NCBI RefSeq assembly: GCF_018070045.1
Contig: NZ_JAGPYK010000019.1
Span: 1 to 64,000, forward strand
Origin: Micromonospora sp. U21
GTDB taxonomy: Bacteria > Actinomycetota > Actinomycetes > Mycobacteriales > Micromonosporaceae
Direction: 5' to 3'
Length of the DNA: 64,000 nucleotides
Positions 42,346 to 50,950 of the stretch are shown piece by piece; within the stretch, counting starts at the first letter, position 1, and each line of letters begins with the position of its first letter. Under the pieces are notes generated by a model, which worked only from the letters and a program-made list of their open reading frames with translations, did not search any database and was not told the origin of the DNA. A program made the position numbers and the translations under genes.

Positions 42346-43704
42346 CTACACCCCGGCGGGGCTGGCGGTGCGGACCAGCTCGGCGATCCGCTCGGCGACG
42401 GACCGGGCGGTCTGCTCGGTGGCCGCCTCGACCATGACCCGGACGAGCGGCTCGGTGCCCGACGGGCGCAGCAGCACCCGACCGGTCTCACCCAACTCCG
42501 CCTCGGCCCGCTCGACCTCGGCGCGGACGGCCGGCGCGGCGGCGCCGACGGTGCGGTCGCCGACCGGCACGTTGATCAGCACCTGGGGCAGCCTGGTGAC
42601 GACCGAGGCCAGCTCGGCCAGGGGTCGGCCGGTGGCCGCCATCCGGGCCATCAGGTGCAGACCGGTGAGCACCCCGTCGCCGGTGGTGGCGTGCGCGGGC
42701 ATGACGATGTGGCCGCTCTGCTCGCCGCCGAGCGCCAGCCCGGAGGCGCGCAGCTCCTCCAGCACGTACCGGTCGCCGACCTTCGTCTCGATGAGCCGGA
42801 TGCCCTGCGCGGACATGGCCAGGCGCAGGCCGAGGTTGCTCATCACGGTCGCGACAAGGGTGTCCTGGGTGAGCGTGCCGGCATCCCGCATGGCCAGCGC
42901 GAGGATGGCCATCACCTGGTCGCCGTCGACCTCGTCGCCGTCGGCGGTGACCGCCACGATGCGGTCGGCGTCACCGTCGTGGGCGATGCCCAGGTGGGCG
43001 CCGTGCTCAACCACGGCCTCGCGCAGCGCCTCGATGTGGTTGGAGCCGCAGTCGTCGTTGATGTTCAGGCCGTCCGGCTCGGCGTGGATCGCCACGACCT
43101 CCGCGCCGGCCTCCCGGTAGGCGACCGGTGCGACCTCGGCCGCCGCGCCGTTGGCGCAGTCGACCACGACCTTGATCCCGTCCAGCCGGTGCGGCACGGC
43201 GCCGACCAGGTGCTGGACGTAGTGGTCCGCGCCGTCGAGCAGGTCGTGCACCCGGCCGATGCCGGCGCCGATCGGGCGGTCCCAGGCGGTGGTGGCGTTT
43301 GCCTCCACGGCGGCCTCGATCTGCAACTCGATCTCGTCGGGCAGCTTGTGGCCGCCGGCGGCGAAGAGCTTGATCCCGTTGTCCGGCATCGGGTTGTGCG
43401 AGGCCGAGAGCACCACGCCGAGGTCGGCCTTGGCCTCCGCGGTGAGGAAGGCCACGGCCGGGGTGGGCAGCACGCCGACCCGGACGACGTTGGCGCCGGC
43501 GCTGGTCAGCCCGGCAACCACGGCCGCCTCCAGCATCTCGCCACTGGCCCGGGTGTCCCGGCCGACCACGGCGAGCGGCCGATGGCTACGGTCCGTCTCG
43601 GCGAGCGTGTGCGCGGCGGCCACCGCCACCGCGAGCGCCAACTCGGGGGTGAGATCCGCGTTCGCCCGCCCGCGTACGCCGTCCGTGCCGAACAACCGAC
43701 TCAT
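42346..43704 (-). CDS. glmM: Phosphoglucosamine mutase
   Basis: Interconverts glucosamine-6-P and glucosamine-1-P. 452 aa, four-domain phosphohexomutase: phosphoserine loop SASHNPMPDNG (about 100-110), Mg loop DGDADR, sugar loop GGEQSGH, phosphate loop RPSGTEPLVRV. The frame can be extended to a TTG at 43713, but GGAGG is 9 bases from the ATG at 43704 and abuts the TTG, so ATG is used. Confidence 0.97.
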   Translation of the reverse strand: MSRLFGTDGVRGRANADLTPELALAVAVAAAHTLAETDRSHRPLAVVGRDTRASGEMLEAAVVAGLTSAGANVVRVGVLPTPAVAFLTAEAKADLGVVLSASHNPMPDNGIKLFAAGGHKLPDEIELQIEAAVEANATTAWDRPIGAGIGRVHDLLDGADHYVQHLVGAVPHRLDGIKVVVDCANGAAAEVAPVAYREAGAEVVAIHAEPDGLNINDDCGSNHIEALREAVVEHGAHLGIAHDGDADRIVAVTADGDEVDGDQVMAILALAMRDAGTLTQDTLVATVMSNLGLRLAMSAQGIRLIETKVGDRYVLEELRASGLALGGEQSGHIVMPAHATTGDGVLTGLHLMARMAATGRPLAELASVVTRLPQVLINVPVGDRTVGAAAPAVRAEVERAEAELGETGRVLLRPSGTEPLVRVMVEAATEQTARSVAERIAELVRTASPAGV

Positions 43705-43748
43705 ACCCGCCAACCTCCGATGAGCACTGCCGATGAGGAGAAAGCGGA

Positions 43749-43791
43749 ACGGCCGGCCACCTCCCCGGTCGAGGGGAGGCGGACCGGCCGT
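43749..43791 (-). terminator. Hairpin terminator after rpsI
   Basis: Two-part stem: ACGGCCGG/CCGGCCGT outer (43749-43756, 43784-43791) and CCTCCCC/GGGGAGG inner (43760-43766, 43773-43779), loop 6. Between rpsI and glmM. Confidence 0.75.
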
Positions 43792-43820
43792 CCGTCAGAA
43801 GTACAACGCGCTGGTGAAGA

Positions 43821-44294
43821 TCAGCGCTTCGAGTACTGGGGAGCCTTACGGGCCTTCTTGAGGCCGTACTTCTTGCTCTCCTTGACCCGGGCGTCCCGGG
43901 TGAGGAAGCCGGCCTTCTTCAGGGCCGGGCGGTCGTCCGGATCGTTGATGATCAGCGCGCGGGCGATGCCCAGCCGGAGCGCACCGGCCTGCCCGGTGGT
44001 GCCGCCGCCACGCAGGTTGGCGATGACGTCGAACTGCTCGGGCTTCTCGGCGGTGACCAGCGGGTCCTTGATGAGCTGCTGGTGCACCTTGCTCGGGAAG
44101 TACGCCTCGAGGTCCTGGCCGTTGCAGGTGATCTTGCCGGTGCCCGGAACGATACGGACCCGGACGATGGCCTCCTTGCGGCGGCCCACGGTCTGGATCG
44201 GCCGGTCACCACGAGGCGCGCGGGCGACGGGCGCCGGCGCCTCGGTGGCCTCGGGGGCTTCCGGGGCGACCTCGGTCTCGGTGATGTCGGTCAT
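43821..44294 (-). CDS. rpsI: 30S ribosomal protein S9
   Basis: 157 aa. An acidic/Ala-Pro-rich N-terminal extension (about 1-30) typical of actinobacteria precedes the S9 core (TVGRRKEAIVRVR; GGGTTGQAGALRLGIARAL) and the conserved basic C-terminal tail ending YSKR that contacts P-site tRNA. Second gene of the rplM-rpsI operon, 20 bp after rplM. Confidence 0.97.
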   Translation of the reverse strand: MTDITETEVAPEAPEATEAPAPVARAPRGDRPIQTVGRRKEAIVRVRIVPGTGKITCNGQDLEAYFPSKVHQQLIKDPLVTAEKPEQFDVIANLRGGGTTGQAGALRLGIARALIINDPDDRPALKKAGFLTRDARVKESKKYGLKKARKAPQYSKR

Positions 44295-44314
44295 GCTGCT
44301 TCCTTCGCCCGCGC

Positions 44315-44758
44315 TCACTGCGCGATCTGCTTGATCTCGAACGGCATCGGCTGCTGCGCGCCGTGCGGATGCTCGGCACCGGCGTAGACCTTCAGCTTCT
44401 TGATCAGCTGACGGCCGAGCTTGTTGTGCGGGAGCATCCCCTTCACGGCCAGCTCGATGGCCCGCTCGGGGCGCTTGGTCAGCAGCTCCTCGTAGCCGAT
44501 CTGCTTCAGACCACCCGGGTAACCGGAGTGGCGGTAGGCGATCTTGGTCTGGCGCTTGTTGCCGGTCAGCGCAACCTTGCCCGCGTTCACGATGACGACA
44601 AAGTCGCCCGTGTCGACGTGCGGCGCGAAAGTCGGCTTGTGCTTACCACGCAGCAACGTGGCGGCGTGGGTGGCCAGGCGGCCCAGCACGACATCAGAGG
44701 CGTCGATGACGTGCCACTGACGCTCGATCTCACCCGGCTTCGGGCTGTACGTACGCAC
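44315..44758 (-). CDS. rplM: 50S ribosomal protein L13
   Basis: 147 aa, the standard length. RTYSPKPGEIERQWHVIDA at the N-terminus, RGKHKPTFAPHVDTGDFVVI and VKGMLPHNKLGR. GTG start at 44758 with an AAGG site about 8 bases before. The 210 bp upstream (to narK) must hold the promoter of this operon; I saw no clear hexamers. Confidence 0.97.
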   Translation of the reverse strand: MRTYSPKPGEIERQWHVIDASDVVLGRLATHAATLLRGKHKPTFAPHVDTGDFVVIVNAGKVALTGNKRQTKIAYRHSGYPGGLKQIGYEELLTKRPERAIELAVKGMLPHNKLGRQLIKKLKVYAGAEHPHGAQQPMPFEIKQIAQ

Positions 44759-44968
44759 AGGTCTACCTTGTCTCGTCGTCGGTCTGGGGTCGCGCGCCGA
44801 GGTGACCAGATCTTGCAGGCCGGACCAGCGCGCACGAACGACCAAGCGTACCTGATGGGGCACGCCTCTGGATGTCGTACAACAGCAGGCAACGATACCC
44901 GGCGCCCCATCAGCAGGTCAAAACGGGGGTACGGCCGCGTATGCCGGCGCAGCCCATCATGGCACAGC

Positions 44969-46351
44969 TCACACGCCGGCCAGCCGGGCCGCCCCCCGCC
45001 GGCGGTAGACGACCCAGGTCACCGCGAAACAGAGCGCGTACCACCCGATGAACGCGAGATAGGCGGCGTCGGCCGTGCCGGAGGTGAGGAACGACTGGCG
45101 GAACGCCACGTTGACCAGGACCCCGCCGAAGGCGCCCACCGCCCCCGCGACGCCGATCAGCGCGCCGGTCATCCGCCGCGCCCAGCGCGCGGCGGACGCC
45201 GGATCGCACCGGCCGCCGGACACCGCCTCGGCCGCCCGGGCCCGGAAGATCGCCGGGATCATCTTGTACGTGGAGCCGTTGCCGACGCCGGAGAAGACGA
45301 ACAGGGCGAGGAACCCCGCCAGGTGGAGCGCGAACGAGTGCTCCCGGGCCGCGTACAGGACCGCGCCCGCGCCGGCCGCCATCGCCACGAAGTTCCAGAA
45401 GGTCACCCGGGCCCCGCCCAGCCGGTCGGCGAGGTGCCCGCCCAGCGGCCGGACCAGCGAGCCGACCAGCGGGCCGAGAAAGGTCAGCCAGGCGGCGTCG
45501 ACCGGGGTGGGGAAGCGTTCGGCGAACTGAAGCTGGAGCACCTGGCCGAAGGCGAAGCCGAACCCGATGAACGACCCGAAGGTGCCGATGTAGAGCACCG
45601 ACATGATCCAGGTGTGCGGGTCGCGGGCCGCCGCGCGCAGCGCGCCGGGCTCGTTCCGGGCCCCGGGGACGGTGTCCAGCCACCGGGCCGCCGCCAGCGC
45701 GGCCAGCACGATCAGCGGCAGGTAGACCGCCGGCACCAGCCGGGGGTACGCGGCCCCGGCGGTGGCCAGCACCGCCAGCCCGACCAGTTGCACCGCGGGT
45801 ACGCCCAGGTTGCCGCCGCCCGCGTTGAGCCCGAGGGCCCGGCCCTTGAGCCGCTGCGGATAGAACAGGTTGATGTTCGCCATCGAGGAGGCGAAGTTGC
45901 CGCCACCGACCCCGGTCAGGCAGGCCAGCACCATCAGGGTCGGGTACGACACGCCCGGCTCCAGCAGCACCGTCATCGGCACGGTTGGCACCAGCAGCAG
46001 CAGCGCGCTGACGATGGTCCACCGTCGCCCGCCGAAGCGGGCCACCGCCAGCGTGTACGGCAGCCTCAGCACCGCGCCCAGCGCGGCTGGCACGGCGGTG
46101 AGCAGGAACTTGCCGGCCGGGTCGATGCCGTACTCGGGGCCGAGGAAGAGCACGGTCACCGACCAGAGGCTCCACACCGAGAAGCCGACGTGCTCGGCGA
46201 AGATCGAGACCCAGAGGTTGCGCCGGGCGATCGGCGCGCCCGTCGTCCGCCAGAAGTCGGGGTCCTCGGGGCGCCAGTCGGCGAGGTCGCGCCGGCGCCC
46301 GGCGACGCCCGGCGGGGCGGCGGTGACTGTGGTGCTGGTGAGCGTGCTCAC
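44969..46351 (-). CDS. narK: Nitrate/nitrite transporter, NarK type (MFS)
   Basis: 460-aa major facilitator with about 12 transmembrane segments. The nitrate signature GGGNFASSMANINLFYP near residue 150 and a Gly-rich NAGGGNLGV segment shortly after identify the NNP family; conserved Arg residues lie in the transmembrane helices (VLRLPYTL, SLVRPLGG). GTG at 46351 follows GAGGAGGAG at 6-8 bases. It transcribes away from nasA with a toxin-antitoxin pair between. Expected role: nitrate uptake for the assimilation operon. Confidence 0.92.
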   Translation of the reverse strand: MSTLTSTTVTAAPPGVAGRRRDLADWRPEDPDFWRTTGAPIARRNLWVSIFAEHVGFSVWSLWSVTVLFLGPEYGIDPAGKFLLTAVPAALGAVLRLPYTLAVARFGGRRWTIVSALLLLVPTVPMTVLLEPGVSYPTLMVLACLTGVGGGNFASSMANINLFYPQRLKGRALGLNAGGGNLGVPAVQLVGLAVLATAGAAYPRLVPAVYLPLIVLAALAAARWLDTVPGARNEPGALRAAARDPHTWIMSVLYIGTFGSFIGFGFAFGQVLQLQFAERFPTPVDAAWLTFLGPLVGSLVRPLGGHLADRLGGARVTFWNFVAMAAGAGAVLYAAREHSFALHLAGFLALFVFSGVGNGSTYKMIPAIFRARAAEAVSGGRCDPASAARWARRMTGALIGVAGAVGAFGGVLVNVAFRQSFLTSGTADAAYLAFIGWYALCFAVTWVVYRRRGAARLAGV

Positions 46352-46517
46352 TGCGGCTCCTCCTCGTCGGTGTGACCAGGGGGAACGCTAGGAACACCGG
46401 GTTACCGGGCAGTGCCCGTCGCGGGTCGGCGCGGAAACGAGGGCCGCACCGCGGGCCGGCGGCGACGGTGAGGCAGCGCGGCACGACCCCGGCCGGGCGG
46501 CGAGCCGCGGTCCGCGG

Positions 46518-46811
46518 TCAGAGCTGCTGGAGGATGCGCAGCGCGCGACCGACCCGGAGCATGGTGTCGGTGTCGGCGACATCCACGCAGTCGGTGAACC
46601 ACTTCTTCATCGGCGAGGAGAGCCGGTCGGGCATCACCACGTACCGGCCCATCGACACGGCGAGCGGGGAGTCCCGCAGCAGCGACTCCTCGACCACCTC
46701 GACCACGATCACGATGGGCACGTCGGTGGAGTTGTAGACGTCCGAGCTGATCACGAGTCCGAGGCGTTCGCGGGCGCCCTCGATGCGCCAGACCTCACCC
46801 CTACGCAGCAC
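46518..46811 (-). CDS. MazF/PemK-type toxin (predicted endoribonuclease)
   Basis: 97-aa PemK/MazF fold protein: RRGEVWRIEGARERLGLVIS opening with the conserved GxVW-like strand, a Val-rich strand at VPIVIVVEV, and a C-terminal helix TMLRVGRALRIL. Cytoplasmic mRNA cleavage is the family activity; the catalytic Arg and Ser/Thr positions are only partly recognisable. It overlaps the antitoxin gene by 11 bases, antitoxin first. Confidence 0.82.
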   Translation of the reverse strand: MLRRGEVWRIEGARERLGLVISSDVYNSTDVPIVIVVEVVEESLLRDSPLAVSMGRYVVMPDRLSSPMKKWFTDCVDVADTDTMLRVGRALRILQQL

Positions 46812-47058
46812 GCGGCCGGCCGCGGAAGAGCAGGTCGTCGACCATGCCCACCTCGCGGGCGTCGGCGAGGGCGGCGGATTCCAGGTCCAGGCCGGCGCGG
46901 CTGACGGCGGCGGCGTGCGCGGTGAAGACCTCGCGCAGCGCCTTCTCCCGGGCGGCCTGGTCCATCCACGCGGAGAGCGACAGCCCCTCGCGCTTGGCGA
47001 ACCGTCGGGCCTCCTCGATCGTCTCGTCTGTGAACGACAGGGTCACCTTGGCAGTCAT
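46801..47058 (-). CDS. Antitoxin paired with the MazF/PemK-type toxin
   Basis: 85-aa protein. The N-terminal MTAKVTLSFTDETIEEARRFAKREG reads as a ribbon-helix-helix DNA-binding domain, the C-terminal half as a helix that would wrap the toxin. ATG at 47058 sits inside a palindromic operator, consistent with autorepression. The longer frame to 47082 adds eight residues that overlap the operator and is unlikely. Confidence 0.8.
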   Translation of the reverse strand: MTAKVTLSFTDETIEEARRFAKREGLSLSAWMDQAAREKALREVFTAHAAAVSRAGLDLESAALADAREVGMVDDLLFRGRPRAA

Positions 47059-47095
47059 GCCGGTGAGACTACCCATCGGCATGACTGTCAGTCAT
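47052..47095. promoter_or_regulatory. Palindromic operator of the toxin-antitoxin pair
   Basis: CAGTCATGCCG (47052-47062) is exactly complementary to 47077-47087, and ATGACTG-T-CAGTCAT forms a 15-bp palindrome at 47081-47095. Three ATGACTG/CAGTCAT half-sites therefore cover the antitoxin start codon and the bases upstream, as expected for ribbon-helix-helix autoregulation. Confidence 0.65.
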
Positions 47096-47259
47096 CCTCG
47101 CGACCGTGCAGGTCACCACCGGCGTCGAAACGCACATTCCGGCGTTGTTGCACGGGTCAGCGCGCGCACTCCCAAGCATCGAGACAACTTTCTCACATTT
47201 CAGACAGTGGATGCCGCCCCACCATCAGGCCCTCTGCCCCGGTGCGGTGTGAGCCCCAC

Positions 47260-47297
47260 TTGACAGGACCGAAACAGACGGGACCCGGACCGGAAAC
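47260..47297 (+). promoter_or_regulatory. GlnR box upstream of nasA
   Basis: TTGAC-N6-GAAAC-N6-GACCC-N6-GAAAC, matching the actinobacterial GlnR pattern (gTnAC-n6-GaAAC repeated) with both GAAAC half-sites perfect and the first gTnAC site good; the third site is poor. It ends 24 bp before the nasA ATG. GlnR is expected to activate nitrate assimilation under nitrogen limitation. Confidence 0.7.
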
Positions 47298-47321
47298 CGC
47301 TCGGCGGCACGCTTTCCCGAC

Positions 47322-49517
47322 ATGACAGACGGTGCACGCTCGGCAACTCCCCCGGGGCTCCCACCCCGGGAGGCGGCGACGCACTGCCCGTACTGCGCCC
47401 TCCAGTGCGGCATGCTGCTGCGCGAGGATGCCGACGGGGTGACGGTGCTCCCCCGCCAGTTCCCCACCAACCGGGGCGGGCTGTGCCAGAAGGGCTGGAC
47501 CGCCGCCGAGCTGCTCGACCACCCCGAACGACTGACCACCCCGTTGCTGCGCGACCCGGCCAGCGGCGAACTGCGCCCGGCCAGCTGGGACGCCGCGCTG
47601 GAACGGATCGTCACCGGCATCCGCGCCGTCCAATCCGAGTCCGGGCACGACGCGGTCGCCGTGTTCGGCGGCGGCGGGCTCACCAACGAGAAGGCGTACG
47701 CGCTGGGGAAGTTCGCCCGGGTCGCGTTGCGCACCCGGCACATCGACTACAACGGACGGTTCTGCATGTCCTCCGCGGCGGCCGCCGGCCTGCGCGCCTT
47801 CGGCGTCGACCGCGGGCTGCCGTTCCCCCTCGCCGACCTGGGCCGGGCCGACACGTTGCTGCTGGTCGGCGCCAACCCGGCGGAGACCATGCCGCCGCTG
47901 GTCCGCTGGCTGACCGAGCAGCGCCGCAACGGTGGTCGGCTGATCGTGGTGGACCCCCGGGCCACCGCCACCGCGCGCCAGGCCGACCTGCACCTGCAAC
48001 CGCTGCCGGGCACCGACCTAGCGGTGGCCAACGCGCTGCTGCACATCGCGCTCACCGAGGGCTGGATCGACCGGCCGTACGTCGCGGAGCGGACCACCGG
48101 CTTCGCGGCGGTCCGGCGCAGCGTGGCGGCCTGGTGGCCGGCCCGCGCGGAACAGCTCTCCGGCGTGCCGGTGGCCGACCTGGAGGCGACCGCCCGGGCC
48201 CTGGGCACCGCCGGACGGGCGATCATTCTCACCGCGCGCGGCGCTGAACAGCACGCCAAGGGCGTGGACACCGTCACCGCGTACGTCAACCTCGCCCTCG
48301 CCCTCGGCCTGCCCGGCCGCCCCGGCTCCGGGTACGGCTGCCTGACCGGCCAGGGCAACGGCCAGGGCGGACGGGAGCACGGGCAGAAGGCCGACCAGTT
48401 GCCCGGCTACCGGCGCATCGACGACCCCGCCGCGCGGGAGCACGTCGCCCGGGTCTGGGGCGTACCGGCCGACGAGCTGCCCGGCCCGGGCGTGCCGGCG
48501 TACCAGCTGCTCGACTCGCTCGGCACGCCGGGCGGGCCGCGGGCGCTGCTGGTGCTCGGCTCCAACCCGGTGGTGTCCGCACCCCGGGCGACCCACGTCG
48601 AACGCCGGCTGCGCGGGCTCGACCTGCTGGTCGTGGCCGACCTGCTGCTGTCCGAGACCGCCGCGCTGGCCGACGTGGTGCTGCCCACCGCGCAGTGGGC
48701 CGAGGAGGACGGCACCATGACCAACCTGGAGGGCCGGGTGCTGCGCCGACGGGCGCTCCGCCCTCCCCCGCCGGGCGTCCGCACCGATCTGGCCATCCTC
48801 GCCGACCTGACCACCCGCCTCCAGATGATGCAAGGAAGGGACCCTTCTTATCGGCCTGAGCATAGGAAGGGGCCCTTCCTAACCGGGGGCTCGAATGGGA
48901 AGCCCGACGCGGCGGGCGCGGCGGATCACGCCGATCCGGCCGTCGTCTTCGCGGAACTGCGGCGGGCCTCCGCCGGTGGGCCGGCCGACTACGCCGGAAT
49001 CAGCTGGTCCCGGATCGACGCCGCCGACGGTGTCTTCTGGCCCTGCCCCACGGAGGACGGGCCGGACACACCACGGCTCTTCACCGACCGGTTCGCCACC
49101 CCGGACGGGCGGGCCCGGTTCCATCCGGTGGACCACCGCCCCGCCGCCGAGCCGGTCTGCGACGAGTACCCGCTGCACTTCACCACCGGTCGGGTGCTCG
49201 CCCAGTACCAGTCCGGCACCCAGACCCGCAGGGTGGACGGGCTGCGCCGGGCCGCCCCGGACGCCTTCGTCGAACTGCATCCCGACCTGGCCGCCCGGCT
49301 CGGCATCGGTGACGGGGACCCGGTGCGGGTCACCTCCCGGCGGGGCGAACTGCGGGCGCCGGCGCGGCTCAGCCCGACCATCCGGCCGGACACCGTCTTC
49401 GCGCCGTTCCACTGGCCGGGCCCCGCCCGCGCCAACTCGGTCACCAACGACGCGGTGGACCCGATCTCCGGGATGCCCGAGTTCAAGATCTGCGCCGTGC
49501 GGGTGGAGAGGGCATGA
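47322..49517 (+). CDS. nasA: Assimilatory nitrate reductase, catalytic subunit
   Basis: 731-aa molybdopterin (bis-MGD) oxidoreductase reducing nitrate to nitrite in the cytoplasm; no Tat signal. N-terminal [4Fe-4S] motif Cys22-x2-Cys25-x3-Cys29-x25-Cys55, then the MoCo domains (NGRFCMSSAAAAG with the likely Mo-ligand Cys; GANPAETMPPLV; GSGYGCLTGQGNGQGGREHG) and a C-terminal MopB dinucleotide-binding domain (from about 605). Residues about 503-521 are encoded by an inserted pair of small palindromes in frame. No Shine-Dalgarno precedes the ATG, so the mRNA may be leaderless. Followed by nasB with a 4-base overlap. Confidence 0.93.
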   Translation: MTDGARSATPPGLPPREAATHCPYCALQCGMLLREDADGVTVLPRQFPTNRGGLCQKGWTAAELLDHPERLTTPLLRDPASGELRPASWDAALERIVTGIRAVQSESGHDAVAVFGGGGLTNEKAYALGKFARVALRTRHIDYNGRFCMSSAAAAGLRAFGVDRGLPFPLADLGRADTLLLVGANPAETMPPLVRWLTEQRRNGGRLIVVDPRATATARQADLHLQPLPGTDLAVANALLHIALTEGWIDRPYVAERTTGFAAVRRSVAAWWPARAEQLSGVPVADLEATARALGTAGRAIILTARGAEQHAKGVDTVTAYVNLALALGLPGRPGSGYGCLTGQGNGQGGREHGQKADQLPGYRRIDDPAAREHVARVWGVPADELPGPGVPAYQLLDSLGTPGGPRALLVLGSNPVVSAPRATHVERRLRGLDLLVVADLLLSETAALADVVLPTAQWAEEDGTMTNLEGRVLRRRALRPPPPGVRTDLAILADLTTRLQMMQGRDPSYRPEHRKGPFLTGGSNGKPDAAGAADHADPAVVFAELRRASAGGPADYAGISWSRIDAADGVFWPCPTEDGPDTPRLFTDRFATPDGRARFHPVDHRPAAEPVCDEYPLHFTTGRVLAQYQSGTQTRRVDGLRRAAPDAFVELHPDLAARLGIGDGDPVRVTSRRGELRAPARLSPTIRPDTVFAPFHWPGPARANSVTNDAVDPISGMPEFKICAVRVERA
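48832..48881. repeat. Pair of GGAAGGGnCCCTTCC palindromes inserted in nasA
   Basis: Two near-identical short palindromes (AGGAAGGGnCCCTTCnT) at 48832-48850 and 48863-48881, separated by 12 bases, lie inside the nasA reading frame. The encoded residues (GRDPSYRPEHRKGPFLTG) are unlike NasA proteins and fall in an inter-domain linker. The element looks like a small mobile or amplified palindromic repeat of Micromonospora type. Confidence 0.7.
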
Positions 49518-50950
49518 CCGAACGCGTGGTGATCGTCGGCAACGGGATGGCGGGCGCACGGCTCGCCGCCGAGCTGCACGCCCGCGCCGGCGACCGGAAG
49601 GTCACCGTGCTCGGGGCGGAACCGCACCGGGCGTACAACCGCATCATGCTCTCCGCGCTGCTGGCCGGCCGGATCGGCGAGCAGGACGTGGAGCTGGCCG
49701 AGGCCGCCGGGCACGGCAGCGACCTGCGCTCCGGCGTGCCGGTGACCGGCATCGACCGGGCCTGCCGGGAGCTCCGCACCGCCGACGGCGACCGGATCGG
49801 CTACGACCACCTGGTGCTGGCCACCGGCAGCCGGGCGGTGGTGCCGCCGCTGCCCGGCCTGACCCGGGAGCTGCCGCGCCGGGTGGTGCCGTTCCGCACC
49901 CTGGACGACTGCCGGCGGATCCTCGCGGTGGCCGACGGCGCGCGCAGCGCACTGGTCCTCGGCGGCGGACTGCTCGGCCTGGAGGCCGCCCGCGGGCTGG
50001 CCACCCGCGGGCTGGCGACAACCGTGGTCCACCCCGCCGGGCACCTGATGGAACGGCAGCTGGACCCGGCCGCCGGCGCGGTGCTCGCCGGCACGCTCGC
50101 CGGCCTGGGCGTCACCATCCAGCTGGCCGTGCCGGCGACCGGCGTGGCCGCGCACGCCGCCGGCGTCCGCCTCGAACTGGCCGACGGCCGGTCGCTCCAC
50201 GCCGACCTGCTGGTGCTCTCCTGCGGGGTACGCCCCGACACCACGCTCGCCGCCGAAGCCGGCCTGACCGTGCGTCGCGGCGTGGTGGTGGACGACCGGC
50301 TGAGCACCAGTGACCGGCGGATCTCGGCGATCGGCGACTGCGCCGAGCACGACGGCGCACTCACCGGGCTGGTCGCCCCCGCCTGGGCCCAGGCACGGGT
50401 GCTGGCCGAGGTGCTCAGCGGCGCCGAACCGCTGGCCCGTTACCGGCCCCGGCCGGCGGTGACCCGGCTCAAGGCGGCCGGGATCGACCTGGCCGCGATG
50501 GGCGACGCCACCGGCGACGGTCCGGACGAGGAGCTGACCTTCACCGACCCGGCCCGGGGCACGTACGCGCGGCTGCGCATCCGCGACGAGCGGCTGACCG
50601 GCGCCATCCTGCTCGGCGACAACCCGTCGATCGGCACGGTGATCCAGCTCTTCGACCGGGGCCAGCCGGTTCCGACCGACCGGCGGTCCCTGCTGCTGGG
50701 CCGCGCCTCTGGCACCGCCGGCACGGCGCCGGCCGCCTCTCCGGCGCTGATGCCGGACTCGGCCACGGTCTGCCAGTGCAACACCGTGACCAAGGGCGCC
50801 CTGGTGAGCTGCTGGCGCTCCGGCGCCCGGAGCGTCGACGCCGTGCTGGCGGCGACCCGGGCCGGCACGGGCTGCGGCGGCTGCCGGGACGCCGTCGCCG
50901 GCATCGTCGACTGGCTCTCGCAGGCGGATTCGGTGGAGGTGACGCGATGA
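49514..50950 (+). CDS. nasB: Nitrate reductase electron-transfer subunit (FAD / [2Fe-2S])
   Basis: 478-aa NAD(P)H-dependent flavoprotein: FAD-binding VVIVGNGMAGARLA at the N-terminus, NAD-binding ALVLGGGLLGLEAARGLA (about 138-155), GDCAEHDG, and a C-terminal BFD-like [2Fe-2S] domain with four cysteines (CQC...GCGGC, about 415-460). It most likely passes electrons from NAD(P)H to NasA. ATGA overlap with nasA upstream and with nirB downstream. Confidence 0.88.
   Translation: MTERVVIVGNGMAGARLAAELHARAGDRKVTVLGAEPHRAYNRIMLSALLAGRIGEQDVELAEAAGHGSDLRSGVPVTGIDRACRELRTADGDRIGYDHLVLATGSRAVVPPLPGLTRELPRRVVPFRTLDDCRRILAVADGARSALVLGGGLLGLEAARGLATRGLATTVVHPAGHLMERQLDPAAGAVLAGTLAGLGVTIQLAVPATGVAAHAAGVRLELADGRSLHADLLVLSCGVRPDTTLAAEAGLTVRRGVVVDDRLSTSDRRISAIGDCAEHDGALTGLVAPAWAQARVLAEVLSGAEPLARYRPRPAVTRLKAAGIDLAAMGDATGDGPDEELTFTDPARGTYARLRIRDERLTGAILLGDNPSIGTVIQLFDRGQPVPTDRRSLLLGRASGTAGTAPAASPALMPDSATVCQCNTVTKGALVSCWRSGARSVDAVLAATRAGTGCGGCRDAVAGIVDWLSQADSVEVTR

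Noticed and set aside
46352..46517. GlnR box in front of narK
   Set aside because: GTGAC-N6-GAACG is visible, but the remaining half-sites are out of pattern.
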